From: Streptomyces luteogriseus | Lineage (GTDB): Bacteria > Actinomycetota > Actinomycetes > Streptomycetales > Streptomycetaceae | Direction of reading: 5' to 3' | Assembly (NCBI RefSeq): GCF_014205055.1 | Contig: NZ_JACHMS010000001.1 | Coordinates: 992,001 to 1,056,000 of the forward strand | Length of the DNA: 64,000 nt | In this document: piece after piece, positions 25,851-34,623 of the stretch | Numbering within the stretch: position 1 is the stretch's first letter | How the letters are laid out: every line of letters starts with the position of its first letter | The notes under the pieces: model-generated | Told to the model about the DNA's origin: nothing | The model's input: the letters and a program-made list of their open reading frames with translations, nothing else | The model's database searches: none | Translations under genes and position numbers: made by a program

Positions 25851-25866
25851 CAGAAAGCGCTTGCAC
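25851..25866. promoter_or_regulatory. LacI-family operator before the DUF6250 gene
   Basis: AGAAAGCGCTTGCA with the central GCGC and A/T-rich arms closely follows the LacI/GalR-family consensus (TGAAAGCGCTTNCA). It is 16-31 bases upstream of the GTG start, where a repressor would block transcription. No LacI gene is in the window, so the regulator acts in trans. Confidence 0.55.
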
Positions 25867-25935
25867 TCACGATGCGATCACTGTGTCTCAACTGCCGCCC
25901 CCTGTCGATCCCTTGAGGCGGTCGACGCAGACACA

Positions 25936-25973
25936 CCGAAGGCCGGACCCGGGGATCGGGGTCCGGCCTTCGG
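25936..25973. terminator. 15-bp perfect terminator after the LysM-M23 gene
   Basis: CCGAAGGCCGGACCC (25936-25950) pairs perfectly with 25959-25973 around an 8-base loop, 32 bases past the stop of the minus-strand endopeptidase gene. Confidence 0.85.
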
Positions 25974-26004
25974 AGGCGTGTCAGGCAGGCGGTCGTGCGG
26001 TCGG

Positions 26005-26919
26005 TCAGCCGACAGAGACGCCGTGCGAGCGCAGGAACGCGACCGGGTCGACGTCGGAGCCGTAGTCCGGCGTGGTGCGGATCTCGAAGTGCAGGTGCGG
26101 TCCGGTCACGTTGCCGGTCGCGCCCGACAGGCCGACCTGCTGCCCGGCCGTCACGGTCTGGCCGGCCGAGACGGAGAGCTGGGACAGGTGGGCGTACTGG
26201 GCGTAGTGGCCGTCGTTCAGCTTGATGACGACCTGGTTGCCGTAGGCGCCGCCCCAGCCGGCGGAGACGACCTCGCCCGGGCCGACGGCCTTGAGGGACG
26301 TGCCGGTCGGTACGACGAAGTCGACACCGGTGTGGTAGCCGCTGGACCACATGCTGCCGGACATGCGGTACGGCGTGCCGACGGTGGCACCGTCCACCGG
26401 GAGGGTGTAGCCGCTGGAGTTGCTCTCGGCGGCGGGCTTGGCCGCGGCCGGCTCGGCAGCGGTCTGCGCCTTCGGGGCCGACTCGGCGGCGGACGGCTTC
26501 GGGGCCGAGGCCTTCGGCGCGTCCGGGGCGGCGGCCTTCGGCGCGCTCGCGGCCTTCTTGCCGATCGACAGCTTCAGGCCCGGGTGGATCAGCGACGGGT
26601 CGGAGCCGACGGCGTCACGGTTGTCCGCGTAGAGCTTCTTCCAGCCGCCGCTGACGTTCTGGTCGTCGGCGATCCTCGCGAGATAGTCGCCGGCCTTCAC
26701 GGTGTACGTGCGGGGGCCATTGGCCTTTTCGGCGGCCTTCTTCTCGGCGGCCGGAGCGGACTGGACGGCCTTTTCCGGAGCCGTCTCCGGGGTGGCGGCA
26801 TGAGCGCCGGCGGCCCCCATGAGCGGCAGGGCGAGGGCGGCCCCGCCGGTTCCGGCGACGGCGATGGAGCGGGTGAAACGCTGGGACTTGGGGCGGCGGT
26901 GCTTACCCTTCGCGGGCAT
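26005..26919 (-). CDS. Secreted LysM plus M23 peptidoglycan endopeptidase
   Basis: 304 aa from the ATG at 26919. A signal peptide (basic start MPAKGKHRRPK, hydrophobic core, cleavage after AGAHA) is followed by a LysM domain (about 65-120; YTVKAGDYLARIADDQN), an Ala/Pro/Lys-rich linker and an M23 domain with the zinc motifs HTGVDF (HxxxD) and HLHFE (HxH). It should bind peptidoglycan and cleave peptide cross-links. Streptomyces wall hydrolases of this type are under c-di-AMP riboswitch control, and such a leader is clearly present here. Confidence 0.93.
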   Translation of the reverse strand: MPAKGKHRRPKSQRFTRSIAVAGTGGAALALPLMGAAGAHAATPETAPEKAVQSAPAAEKKAAEKANGPRTYTVKAGDYLARIADDQNVSGGWKKLYADNRDAVGSDPSLIHPGLKLSIGKKAASAPKAAAPDAPKASAPKPSAAESAPKAQTAAEPAAAKPAAESNSSGYTLPVDGATVGTPYRMSGSMWSSGYHTGVDFVVPTGTSLKAVGPGEVVSAGWGGAYGNQVVIKLNDGHYAQYAHLSQLSVSAGQTVTAGQQVGLSGATGNVTGPHLHFEIRTTPDYGSDVDPVAFLRSHGVSVG

Positions 26920-26929
26920 GGCGAATTCC

Positions 26930-27140
26930 TCTCCGTCGCCTGCGAGGTGAGCTGTCGGGTGCGGGCTGGAGATGCCCGGCCGCGCCGTGGCGCGGCTTAA
27001 CCCCAAGCCGTTCCGGGAACCGGAACAGGCGTCTTACCTGTGGGTCCCCCGCTCCTGCCGTACGTCGGGTCAGTGTGTGGGGCTCCGGGCGGCGGCAGGA
27101 TTAGGCGTCCGTCCGGATTGGTGTGGAACGTAAGCGACCA
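26930..27140 (-). ncRNA. c-di-AMP (ydaO/yuaA) riboswitch leader
   Basis: On the minus strand, in order: CGCTTACG and ACCAATCCGGACGG near the 5' end, the hallmark CGGGGGACCCA, then GGGGTTAAGCC with a GC-rich stem, and finally CACCCGACAGCTCACCTCGC and AGGCGACGGAGAGGA running into the ribosome-binding site. These are the conserved blocks of the ydaO class, in the right order and position before a cell-wall hydrolase gene. Binding of c-di-AMP is expected to lower expression. Borders are approximate. Confidence 0.92.
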
Positions 27141-27289
27141 AGACGCAATAGGACAAGCTTGCGGTTGCCCGTGACGGTGTTTCCCTTGATGCCTCGGCAG
27201 ATGCGGCGTCACCGAGCGTGGATTACGGATCTCCCGCTTTCCTCAATACCCCTGAATAACGCCAGAATTACGTGAACATGGCAACAACA

Positions 27290-27311
27290 CATCGTCACGA
27301 ATATGACGATG
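27290..27311. promoter_or_regulatory. 22-bp palindrome in the gap upstream of the riboswitch
   Basis: CATCGTCA (27290-27297), spacer CGAATA, TGACGATG (27304-27311), a perfect dyad in the roughly 250-base gap between the riboswitch and the alpha-galactosidase stop. It could be an operator for the endopeptidase promoter or a weak terminator for the galactosidase. The rest of this gap shows nothing recognisable. Confidence 0.4.
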
Positions 27312-27393
27312 GTCACGCACCCCGACCTCATCTCCTTTACGATCGGGGCACGTTACCCCTTAGCGGCCGAAGCTCCCTATTCGGACAGAACGA

Positions 27394-29469
27394 CTACTTC
27401 CGCTTAAGCCGGACGACTGCGGCGTCCAGGTCTCCACGCAGACCGACCCCCAGTCCGTGATGAAGCAGCACGGCCCCTCGGTGTACTTCGCCGGTTTCGA
27501 GGCATTCGTACTCTGCTGCCGGGTCGAGACCGCGCAGCCGGAGTGCCGGTACGCGCTCGCCGTAACGCTGCGCCTGGAGCCAGGCGAGGACGACGGTCTC
27601 GTCGCCGAGGACGTACTGCACGGCACTCGATCCACCCTCCGGGGGACGCAGCCGGTAGAGGTCGCCGCGCTGCACCACGGGCCGGATCTCCTTGTAGAGC
27701 CCCACCCACTCCCGCGCCTCGGCGAGCTCCTCGCGCGTCCACTTCGTGAGGTCGCCGCCGACGCCCAGCACGCCGGCCATGGCACTGACGAAGCGGAACC
27801 GCAGGGAGCTGGCCCGCCGGTTGAGCATGGCGTTCGGACTGTCGGTGACCCAGGCGGCCATGACCCGGGCCGGATGGATCTGACTGAAGCCGTCCTGGAT
27901 CGCGAGCCGGTCGAGCGGGTCGGTGTTGTCCGAGGTCCACACCTGGTCCGTGCGGCTCAGCACGCCGAGGTCGATCCGGCCACCGCCGCCCGAGCAGGAC
28001 TCGAAGGCGACTCCCGGGTGGGCGGCCCGCAGCCGGTCCAGCAGGGCGTACAAGCCGTGCACGTGGTCGATCCACAGCCGCTGCGGGTAAGGGTCGTCCG
28101 GCCAGCCGGCGTCGGTGAAGCAGCGGTTGAAGTCCCACTTGACGTAGTCGATCGGAGCACTGGAGAGGAGCGCGTCGAGCTGCTCCCACAGGTACTCCCG
28201 GACGTCCTCGCGGGCCAGGTTCAGTACGAGCTGATTGCGGAACTCCGTCCGCTTTCGTCCTGGTTGGTACTGCACCCAGTCCGGGTGCGCGCGGTACAGG
28301 TCGCTGTCAGGGTTGACCATCTCGGGCTCGACCCAGATCCCGAACTGCATGCCGAGGCCGTGCACGTGGTCGGCGAGCGGCTTCAGTCCGCCCGGGAAGC
28401 GGTCGGGGTTCGGGGTCCAGTCGCCCAGTCCGGCCCGGTCGCTGGTACGTGCCCCGAACCAGCCGTCGTCGACCACGAACAGCTCCACGCCCATGGCGGC
28501 GGCCCGCTCGGCGAGCGCCCGCTGCTGCTCCTCGGAGATGTCGAACTCGGTCGCCTCCCAGGAGTTGAACAGCACCGGCCGGTCCCGGCCGACGTCCGGG
28601 ATCACGTACGCCCGCTGGTACGCGTGCCAGGCGCGGCTCGCCCCGCCGAAGCCGCCGTCGCTCCAGAGCCCGGCGAAGACAGGGGTCGTGTACGACTCCC
28701 CCGTGCCCAGCATCAGCAGGCCCGAGTCGTCGTGGCCGGCGCCGCCGGTGATCTGCACCCGCGCGTCCGGCAGCTGGGCCACGGCGATGCGCCACGACCC
28801 GGACCAGCCCAGGGCACAGCTGTAGACCTCGCCGCGCTCCTCGGTGGCGTCGGTGTCGAGGGCGACCCACGGCAGGTGCTGGTGGGAGGTGTGCCCGCGG
28901 CGGCTGCCGATGACCTTCTCGCCATGCGTGAGGGCCGAGCGTGCCAGCCGGGACTCGGCGCCCCAGCGACCGTGCAGCTGGGACAGCCGCCAGGCGTCGC
29001 GGTCGGGCAGGGTCCAGGTGGCGGAGTCGGCGCGCAGCAGCTCGACGGCCGGTCCCCGGTTGTCCAGGGTCACCCAGCGCTCGACGACATCCGTCGAGGG
29101 GCGCATCCGGTAGTGCAGCGTGACGGTGAGGTCGCCGTCACGGAACCGGAGCCGCAGCTCGCCGTCCTCGGTGTCGTGTCCCACGTGGACCCACTCGGTG
29201 CCGCGCCGCCCGGCCGTGCGCACGGACAGGGCGGGGCGGACGAAACGGGGGCCGCCCTCGACCGGGTACTCCTCGCGTCCGTCGAGCGGGGACTCGAAGG
29301 GCCAGTAGTCCGGCAGCGGCCGGACGGCGAGGGCCTCGGCGTCGGCGAGGCCGATCCGGGGGCCCCAGTGCAGGTGCAGCAGCTCGTCCCGCTCGGTGAC
29401 ATGGACGGCGTAGCTGCTGGCCGGCCCGGAGAGCACCCACGTACGACCGTCTTCGGAGATGTCCAGCAT
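27394..29469 (-). CDS. Alpha-galactosidase, glycoside hydrolase family 36
   Basis: 691 aa from the ATG at 29469 (GAGGG just upstream; the extra residues of a longer frame are not family-like). N-terminal beta-sandwich (about 1-300), then the (beta/alpha)8 barrel with VVDDGWFGAR, GIWVEPEMV, the nucleophile in YVKWDFNR and the acid/base in WTSDNTDP, then a C-terminal sheet domain. It hydrolyses alpha-1,6-galactosides such as melibiose or raffinose. No signal peptide, so it probably acts on imported oligosaccharides. No transporter is adjacent. Confidence 0.95.
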   Translation of the reverse strand: MLDISEDGRTWVLSGPASSYAVHVTERDELLHLHWGPRIGLADAEALAVRPLPDYWPFESPLDGREEYPVEGGPRFVRPALSVRTAGRRGTEWVHVGHDTEDGELRLRFRDGDLTVTLHYRMRPSTDVVERWVTLDNRGPAVELLRADSATWTLPDRDAWRLSQLHGRWGAESRLARSALTHGEKVIGSRRGHTSHQHLPWVALDTDATEERGEVYSCALGWSGSWRIAVAQLPDARVQITGGAGHDDSGLLMLGTGESYTTPVFAGLWSDGGFGGASRAWHAYQRAYVIPDVGRDRPVLFNSWEATEFDISEEQQRALAERAAAMGVELFVVDDGWFGARTSDRAGLGDWTPNPDRFPGGLKPLADHVHGLGMQFGIWVEPEMVNPDSDLYRAHPDWVQYQPGRKRTEFRNQLVLNLAREDVREYLWEQLDALLSSAPIDYVKWDFNRCFTDAGWPDDPYPQRLWIDHVHGLYALLDRLRAAHPGVAFESCSGGGGRIDLGVLSRTDQVWTSDNTDPLDRLAIQDGFSQIHPARVMAAWVTDSPNAMLNRRASSLRFRFVSAMAGVLGVGGDLTKWTREELAEAREWVGLYKEIRPVVQRGDLYRLRPPEGGSSAVQYVLGDETVVLAWLQAQRYGERVPALRLRGLDPAAEYECLETGEVHRGAVLLHHGLGVGLRGDLDAAVVRLKRK

Positions 29470-29648
29470 CGCGCCCTCACAGATTCGAACAAGCCCGACC
29501 AGGTGCGACCAGGCGGCAACATCATCAAGGGCCGCGGGGGCTCCGGGCAACGCCTGTGGACAACTCATTGCCCCAGGCAGGCATGTCGTATCGTCGAGTC
29601 GTGCCCGCCGACGAGCCGCGGCGGCGGCGCCGAAGGGGAGGAGCCCTC

Positions 29649-30446
29649 GTGACACAGCAGGTCCCGTCGACCGAGCCCGAGCTGGCCGGAGTGCGCAACT
29701 TCCGTGATGTGGGAGGACTTCCGACCGTGGACGGACGGCGCGTGCGCCAGGGAGTGCTGTTCCGCAGCGGCCACCTCGCCCATGCGACCGGGGAGGACGC
29801 CGCCTTCCTGACCACGCTGGGCCTGCACACGATCTTCGATTTCCGCAACGCCGCCGACCAGAAGCTCGAGGGGCCGGACGTCGAGCTGCCCGGCGTGCGC
29901 AATGTGAACCTGCCGCTGAGCGACCCCGCCGACGGCGCCGAGTTCTGGAAGATGGTCCGCGACGGCGACCTGGACCAGCTGCGCGAGATCCTCTCGGACG
30001 GCAAGGGCGCCGGTCGCATGATCGCCTCCTACCGCACGATCATCAAACACCGCACCGACGAGCACTCCCGGGTGCTGCACGCGCTGGCGCAGGACAGCGT
30101 CCCCGCGCTGATGCACTGCGCGGCGGGCAAGGACCGCGCTGGTCTGTCCGTGGCGGTGACGCTGCTGGCGGTGGGCGTCGAGCGCGAGGCGATCGTCGAG
30201 GACTACCTGAAGTCGAACGCCAAGCACCGCCGTTACAAGGTGCACCGCAGCAGCTCCGCCGCCTCGGCCTACTCCCCCGAGGTCATGGAGCTGCTCAGCC
30301 CCCTCTTCGACGCGCGCTCCGAGTACCTGACGGCGGCCTTCGACACCATCGAGGAGACCTGGGGCGGCGTCGACGCCTACCTGGAGAAGGGGCTGAACCT
30401 CACCCCGGAGACCCGGGAGCGGCTGCGCGAGCGGCTCGTCGACTGA
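29649..30446 (+). CDS. Tyrosine-protein phosphatase (Y_phosphatase3 family)
   Basis: 265 aa. GTG at 29649 is chosen because GAGGAG lies five bases upstream; an ATG 31 codons earlier lacks a ribosome site. NFRDVGGLPT near the N-terminus and the active-site loop HCAAGKDRAG (CX5R) define the PF13350 family of protein tyrosine or phosphoinositide phosphatases, related to mycobacterial PtpB. No signal peptide. It is divergent from the alpha-galactosidase gene and convergent with the tail of the hopanoid operon. Confidence 0.92.
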   Translation: MTQQVPSTEPELAGVRNFRDVGGLPTVDGRRVRQGVLFRSGHLAHATGEDAAFLTTLGLHTIFDFRNAADQKLEGPDVELPGVRNVNLPLSDPADGAEFWKMVRDGDLDQLREILSDGKGAGRMIASYRTIIKHRTDEHSRVLHALAQDSVPALMHCAAGKDRAGLSVAVTLLAVGVEREAIVEDYLKSNAKHRRYKVHRSSSAASAYSPEVMELLSPLFDARSEYLTAAFDTIEETWGGVDAYLEKGLNLTPETRERLRERLVD

Positions 30447-30461
30447 GACGCCGGGACGGGG

Positions 30462-30581
30462 CTACTTCGCGCCGAGCGCGAAGAGCAGGTACACGAACGC
30501 GGCGAAGATGTGGCCGGCGATGAGGTAGACGAACAGTCTCACCCACAGGGCACGGGGGAACTTCTCCTCCATGTCGCTCAT
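30462..30581 (-). CDS. 39-aa single-span membrane protein (DUF6126-like)
   Basis: MSDMEEKFPRALWVRLFVYL continues into a hydrophobic segment ending in FALGAK: one transmembrane helix with a charged, cytoplasmic-type N-terminus. The ATG overlaps the TGA of the upstream XRE-cupin gene (ATGA). It is the last gene of the hopanoid operon, 15 bases from the convergent phosphatase gene. Short proteins of this kind follow the same regulator in other Streptomyces as I recall. It might tether or modulate the regulator; function unknown. Confidence 0.75.
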   Translation of the reverse strand: MSDMEEKFPRALWVRLFVYLIAGHIFAAFVYLLFALGAK

Positions 30582-31222
30582 GACGCGTCTCCAGGGGTGG
30601 GGCCCAGGCACAGGGCGGCCGTGGGGCTCTGCAGCAGGGTATGGACGAAGAGCAGGTCGACACCGTCGTGGTCCTCGGCGGCGATCCGGTGCGGGGTGAG
30701 CGAGTCGAAGTGGGCACTGTCGCCGGCCGCCAGCCGGTGCGTGCTGTCCCCGAGGCGCAGCCGCAGCCGGCCGCGCAGCACATGGAGCCACTCCTCGCCC
30801 GGGTGGACGCGCACGACGTCGCCCTGGGAGCCGTACGGGACGTGGACCCGCAGGGCCTGCATCCCGCGGCCCGGGGCACCGGCCTGCCAGTAGGTCCAGC
30901 CGCCGGCCGCCGTGGGTTCCATGTCGGCCGCGCGGACGACGGCGTCCCGTCCGGCGACCGTCTCGCCGAGCAGCTCGGCGACGGTCGTACCGTAGACACG
31001 GGCGAGCGCGAGCAGCATCGGCAGCGAGGGCTGGCGCTGCCCGGTCTCCAGACGGGAGAGGTGGGCGGGCGACAGCCCGGCGGCGCGGGCCGCGGCCTCC
31101 AGGGTGAGGGAGGCCTGGCGCCGCAGGGCCCGCAGCTGGGGCGCGACGGCGGGGAGCGCAGCGGCCGCGGGTTCGGCCGGCGAGTCGGCCCCGGAGGGCC
31201 GCTCGGTCTCGGAGGGGCTCAT
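30578..31222 (-). CDS. XRE-family regulator with cupin domain (hopanoid operon)
   Basis: 214 aa from the ATG at 31222. HTH at about residues 30-85 (LRRQASLTLEAAARAAGLSPAHLSRLETGQRQPSLPML), cupin at about 130-205 (GEEWLHVLRGRLRLRLG, LAAGDSAHFDSLTPHRI). The GGAGG before the start leaves only one base of spacing, unusually tight. Two copies of an inverted repeat (TTGCC-N5-GGCAA) lie directly upstream, so it probably autoregulates. It lies between the hopanoid aminotransferase and a 39-aa membrane protein. Confidence 0.88.
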   Translation of the reverse strand: MSPSETERPSGADSPAEPAAAALPAVAPQLRALRRQASLTLEAAARAAGLSPAHLSRLETGQRQPSLPMLLALARVYGTTVAELLGETVAGRDAVVRAADMEPTAAGGWTYWQAGAPGRGMQALRVHVPYGSQGDVVRVHPGEEWLHVLRGRLRLRLGDSTHRLAAGDSAHFDSLTPHRIAAEDHDGVDLLFVHTLLQSPTAALCLGPTPGDAS

Positions 31223-31241
31223 GCCTCCATTCAGCCGGACC

Positions 31242-31278
31242 TTTGCCTCACCGGCAAATTTCTTGCCCCACAGGCAAA
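31242..31278. promoter_or_regulatory. Twin operators TTGCC-N5-GGCAA before the XRE-cupin gene
   Basis: Site 1: TTTGCC (31242-31247), N5, GGCAAA (31253-31258). Site 2: TTGCC (31263-31267), N5, GGCAA (31273-31277). Their centres are 20 bp apart, about two helical turns, and they fill the only gap in front of the regulator. This suits cooperative binding of two dimers. Confidence 0.65.
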
Positions 31279-31286
31279 CTCGCCGC

Positions 31287-32702
31287 CTATCGGTTGGCCA
31301 CCGCCTGCTTGACCAGGGTCTTCCCGAAGTCCCACACCAGCCCGCCATTGTGCGCGTCGTCCATCACCGCCGTGAAGGCGTCGACGAACCGGTCCACCTC
31401 GCGTTCGCCGATGATCAGCGGCGGGATCAGCTTGATCACCTCCATGTGATCGCCGGAGACCTGGGTGAGGATCCGGTGCCGCTGCAGCAGCGGCACGACG
31501 ACCATCTGCGCGAAGAGCCCCTTGCGGGCGGCCTGGAGCATGGCCCAGCGGCTGCGCAGCTTCAGCGACCTGGGGCGTCCGAACTCGATGCCGATCATCA
31601 GGCCCCGGCCCCGGACCTCGGCGAGCATCTCGTAGCGGTCCGTGAGCGCGGCCAGCCGGGATCTGAGCCGCTCCCCGGTGGCCCGGACGTTCGCGACGAT
31701 CTGCTCGTTCTCCATCACCGACAGCACCGCGAGGCCCGCCGCCATGGCCTGCGCGTTGGATCCGAAGCTCGCCGAGTGGACGAGGACGCGGTCCATGGAC
31801 GAGTAGACCTTCTTGAAGATCCAGTCCTTGCCGATCGTGGCGCCGACCGGGACATATCCGCCGGAGAGCGCCTTGGCTACGCACACCAGGTCGGGCTCCA
31901 CGCCGTCCTCGTGCTGGTAGGCGTAGAAGTCGCCGGTCCGGCCGAGGCCGGTCTGCACCTCGTCGGCGATGAGCAGCGCCTTGTGCCGGTGCAGCAGCTC
32001 CTGGGCGGCCCTCAGCCAGCCGGGCGGGCCCGTGAGGACGCCCTTGCCCTGGATCGGCTCGACGATCAGCGCGGCGACGTCGCCCTTCCTCAGCTCCCTC
32101 TCCAGCGCGTCGAGGTCGCCGAGCGGGACGGCCGTGTCGGGCAGCAGCGGGGCGAAGCCGTCACGGAAGCCGGACTCGCCGTTCACGGAGAGGGAGCCGG
32201 TGGTCAGGCCGTGGAAGGCGTGCGCGCAGTACAGGACCCTGGGCCTGCCGGTGACGAACCGGGCGAACTTCAGGGCGCCCTCGACGGCCTCGGTGCCGCT
32301 GTTGCCGAAGAACACCCGGTCCAGGTGCGGGCTGTGCGCGAGGAGCTTCTCCGCCAGCAGGCCCGGCAGCGGCTGGCAGTCGAAGCGGGTGAGGTCGGCG
32401 AGCTGCGCGTCCAGGACGTCGTGCACCGCCTTGCGCACCACGGGGTGGTGGCGGCCGAGGCCCATCACCCCGAACCCGGCGAGCATGTCCAGGTAGTCGT
32501 TGCCGTCCGCGTCGTAGAAGTAGGCGCCCTCGGCGCGCTCGTAGACCTTGTCGAAGCCGATGGTGTGCAGCATGCGCGGGAGCTGGTGGTTGAGGTACCG
32601 GGTGTGCAGCTCGTAGCGCTCGGCCCCGCGCTCGGCCAGCAGCTTGCCGAGGTCGAACTCCCCGGCCTGCGACGACTCCGACGCGGACTCGGCGGTTGTC
32701 AT
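31287..32702 (-). CDS. hpnO: Class III PLP aminotransferase for aminobacteriohopanetriol (HpnO-type)
   Basis: 471 aa. Class III aminotransferase signature: [32 protein letters not shown], and the Schiff-base lysine in [14 protein letters not shown]. Its position at the end of the hopanoid biosynthetic operon points to amination of the ribosyl-derived hopane side chain to give aminobacteriohopanetriol. The ATG overlaps the dxs stop (ATGA). Ornithine or acetylornithine aminotransferase is the main alternative by sequence alone, but context favours hopanoid modification. Confidence 0.85.
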   Translation of the reverse strand: MTTAESASESSQAGEFDLGKLLAERGAERYELHTRYLNHQLPRMLHTIGFDKVYERAEGAYFYDADGNDYLDMLAGFGVMGLGRHHPVVRKAVHDVLDAQLADLTRFDCQPLPGLLAEKLLAHSPHLDRVFFGNSGTEAVEGALKFARFVTGRPRVLYCAHAFHGLTTGSLSVNGESGFRDGFAPLLPDTAVPLGDLDALERELRKGDVAALIVEPIQGKGVLTGPPGWLRAAQELLHRHKALLIADEVQTGLGRTGDFYAYQHEDGVEPDLVCVAKALSGGYVPVGATIGKDWIFKKVYSSMDRVLVHSASFGSNAQAMAAGLAVLSVMENEQIVANVRATGERLRSRLAALTDRYEMLAEVRGRGLMIGIEFGRPRSLKLRSRWAMLQAARKGLFAQMVVVPLLQRHRILTQVSGDHMEVIKLIPPLIIGEREVDRFVDAFTAVMDDAHNGGLVWDFGKTLVKQAVANR

Positions 32703-34594
32703 TCCTGGGGCTCCTTGGACAGCTCTTCCTTGACGGCCAGGCTTGCGCCGATCCGTCCGGCGACCTCGACGGGTGTCAGGCCGATGTCGGCGAGCACCTC
32801 ACCGCGCTTGGCGTGTGCGAGGAACTGCTCGGGGATGCCGAACCGCCGTACCGGCACGTCGACGTCGGCGTCGCCCAGGGCCAGCGCCACGGCCGAACCG
32901 ACCCCGGCCGCACGGCTGTTGTCCTCGACGACGGCGACCAGGCGGTGCTCGGCGGCAAGGCCCGGGAGCGCCGGGTCGACGGGCTTGACCCAGCGGGGGT
33001 CGACGACGGTGCAGCCGATGCCGCGCGCTTCGAGCAGCTCGGCGGCCTGGAGACAGACCGGCGCCATCACGCCGACGGCCACCAGGAGAGCCTGCGGCTG
33101 GGCGGAACGGTGAAGCACGTCCAGTCCGCCCACCCGGTCCACGGCCGGGATCGCCGGGCCGACGGACTCCTTCGGGAACCGCAGCAGCGTCGGCGCGTCG
33201 TCGACGGCGACCGCCTCGCGCAGCTGGGCCCGCAGCTGGTCGGCGTCCCGTGGCGCGGCGATCCTGAGCCCGGGCACGACCTGGAGGACGGACATGTCCC
33301 ACATGCCGTTGTGGGAGGCCCCGTCGACACCGGTGATCCCGGCCCGGTCCAGGACGAAGGTCACCCCGCAGCGGTGCAGGGCCACGTCCATGAGCAGCTG
33401 GTCGAAGGCGCGGTTGAGGAAGGTGGCGTAGACGGCGACGACCGGGTGCAGTCCGCCCGTCGCCAAGCCGGCCGCGGACACGGCCGCGTGCTGCTCGGCG
33501 ATGCCGACGTCCCACACCCGGTCCGGGAACCGCTCGGCGAAGGCGCCCAGGCCGACGGGATGCAGCATGGCGGCGGTGATCGCCACCACGTCCTCGCGCT
33601 CCTCGCCGATCCTGACGATCTCCTCGCCGAACACCGAGGTCCAGGAGGGGCCGCCCGCCGGGGAGAGCGGTGCGCAGGTCAGCGGGTCCATCACGCCGAC
33701 GGTGTGGAAGTGGTCCTCCTCGTGGGCGAGGGCGGGCTGGTAGCCGCGGCCCTTCTCCGTGAGACAGTGCACCAGCACCGGCCCGTGGAAGCGTTTCGCG
33801 CGCCGCAGCGCGGACTCCACGGCCCCGGTGTCGTGCCCGTCGATCGGCCCCACGTACTTCAGGCCCAGGTCCTCGAAGAGACCCTGCGGGGCGAAGGCGT
33901 CTTTGAAGCCCTTCTTCGCGCCGTGCAGGGCCTCGTAGAGGGTGTTGCCGACCAGGGGCGTGCCCTGGAGCAGGTCCTTGCCCCAGGCCAGGACCCGCTC
34001 GTAGCCGTCGGTGGTGCGCAGTGTGGCGAGGTGGTTGGCGAGGCCGCCGATGGTGGGGGCGTAGGAACGTTCGTTGTCGTTGACGACGATGATCAGCGGG
34101 CGGTTCTTGGCGGCCGCGATGTTGTTCAGGGCCTCCCAGGCCATGCCGCCGGTGAGGGCCCCGTCGCCGATGACCGCGACGACATGGCCCTTCTCGCCCT
34201 GCACCTGGCGGGCCTTGGCGAGCCCGTCGGCCCAGCCGAGGGCGGTGGAGGCGTGGCTGTTCTCGATGACGTCGTGCTCGGACTCCTCGCGCGAGGGGTA
34301 GCCGGACAGGCCGCCCTTGCCGCGCAGCTTGGAGAAGTCCTGACGGCCGGTCAGCAGTTTGTGGACGTAGCTCTGGTGGCCGGTGTCCCACAGGATGCGG
34401 TCGGCCGGCGACTCGAAGACCCGGTGCAGGGCGATGGTCAGTTCCACCACGCCCAGGTTGGGTCCGAGATGGCCGCCGGTCCTGGCGACCGCATGCACCA
34501 GGAACTCCCGGATCTCCTCCGACAGTTCCCCTACTTCCGCCTCGGACAGCGCCTTCAGGTCGTGTGGTCCCCGGATGCTCTCCAGAATCGTCAC
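32699..34594 (-). CDS. dxs: 1-deoxy-D-xylulose-5-phosphate synthase
   Basis: 631 aa, GTG at 34594. ThDP domain with [15 protein letters not shown]...VVNDNERSY, pyrimidine domain with [17 protein letters not shown], and a transketolase_C tail; length is normal. It condenses pyruvate and glyceraldehyde-3-phosphate, the first step of the MEP isoprenoid pathway. Being inside the hopanoid operon between ispG and the aminotransferase, it is likely a pathway-dedicated copy that raises IPP/DMAPP supply during hopanoid synthesis. Confidence 0.96.
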   Translation of the reverse strand: MTILESIRGPHDLKALSEAEVGELSEEIREFLVHAVARTGGHLGPNLGVVELTIALHRVFESPADRILWDTGHQSYVHKLLTGRQDFSKLRGKGGLSGYPSREESEHDVIENSHASTALGWADGLAKARQVQGEKGHVVAVIGDGALTGGMAWEALNNIAAAKNRPLIIVVNDNERSYAPTIGGLANHLATLRTTDGYERVLAWGKDLLQGTPLVGNTLYEALHGAKKGFKDAFAPQGLFEDLGLKYVGPIDGHDTGAVESALRRAKRFHGPVLVHCLTEKGRGYQPALAHEEDHFHTVGVMDPLTCAPLSPAGGPSWTSVFGEEIVRIGEEREDVVAITAAMLHPVGLGAFAERFPDRVWDVGIAEQHAAVSAAGLATGGLHPVVAVYATFLNRAFDQLLMDVALHRCGVTFVLDRAGITGVDGASHNGMWDMSVLQVVPGLRIAAPRDADQLRAQLREAVAVDDAPTLLRFPKESVGPAIPAVDRVGGLDVLHRSAQPQALLVAVGVMAPVCLQAAELLEARGIGCTVVDPRWVKPVDPALPGLAAEHRLVAVVEDNSRAAGVGSAVALALGDADVDVPVRRFGIPEQFLAHAKRGEVLADIGLTPVEVAGRIGASLAVKEELSKEPQE

Positions 34595-34623
34595 GCTCGG
34601 GCCCCCTTCGCATTCCGCGGTGC

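Noticed and set aside
31287..32702. Ornithine/acetylornithine aminotransferase role
   Set aside because: Sequence family allows it, but location inside the hopanoid operon, coupled to dxs, makes the hopanoid role far more likely.
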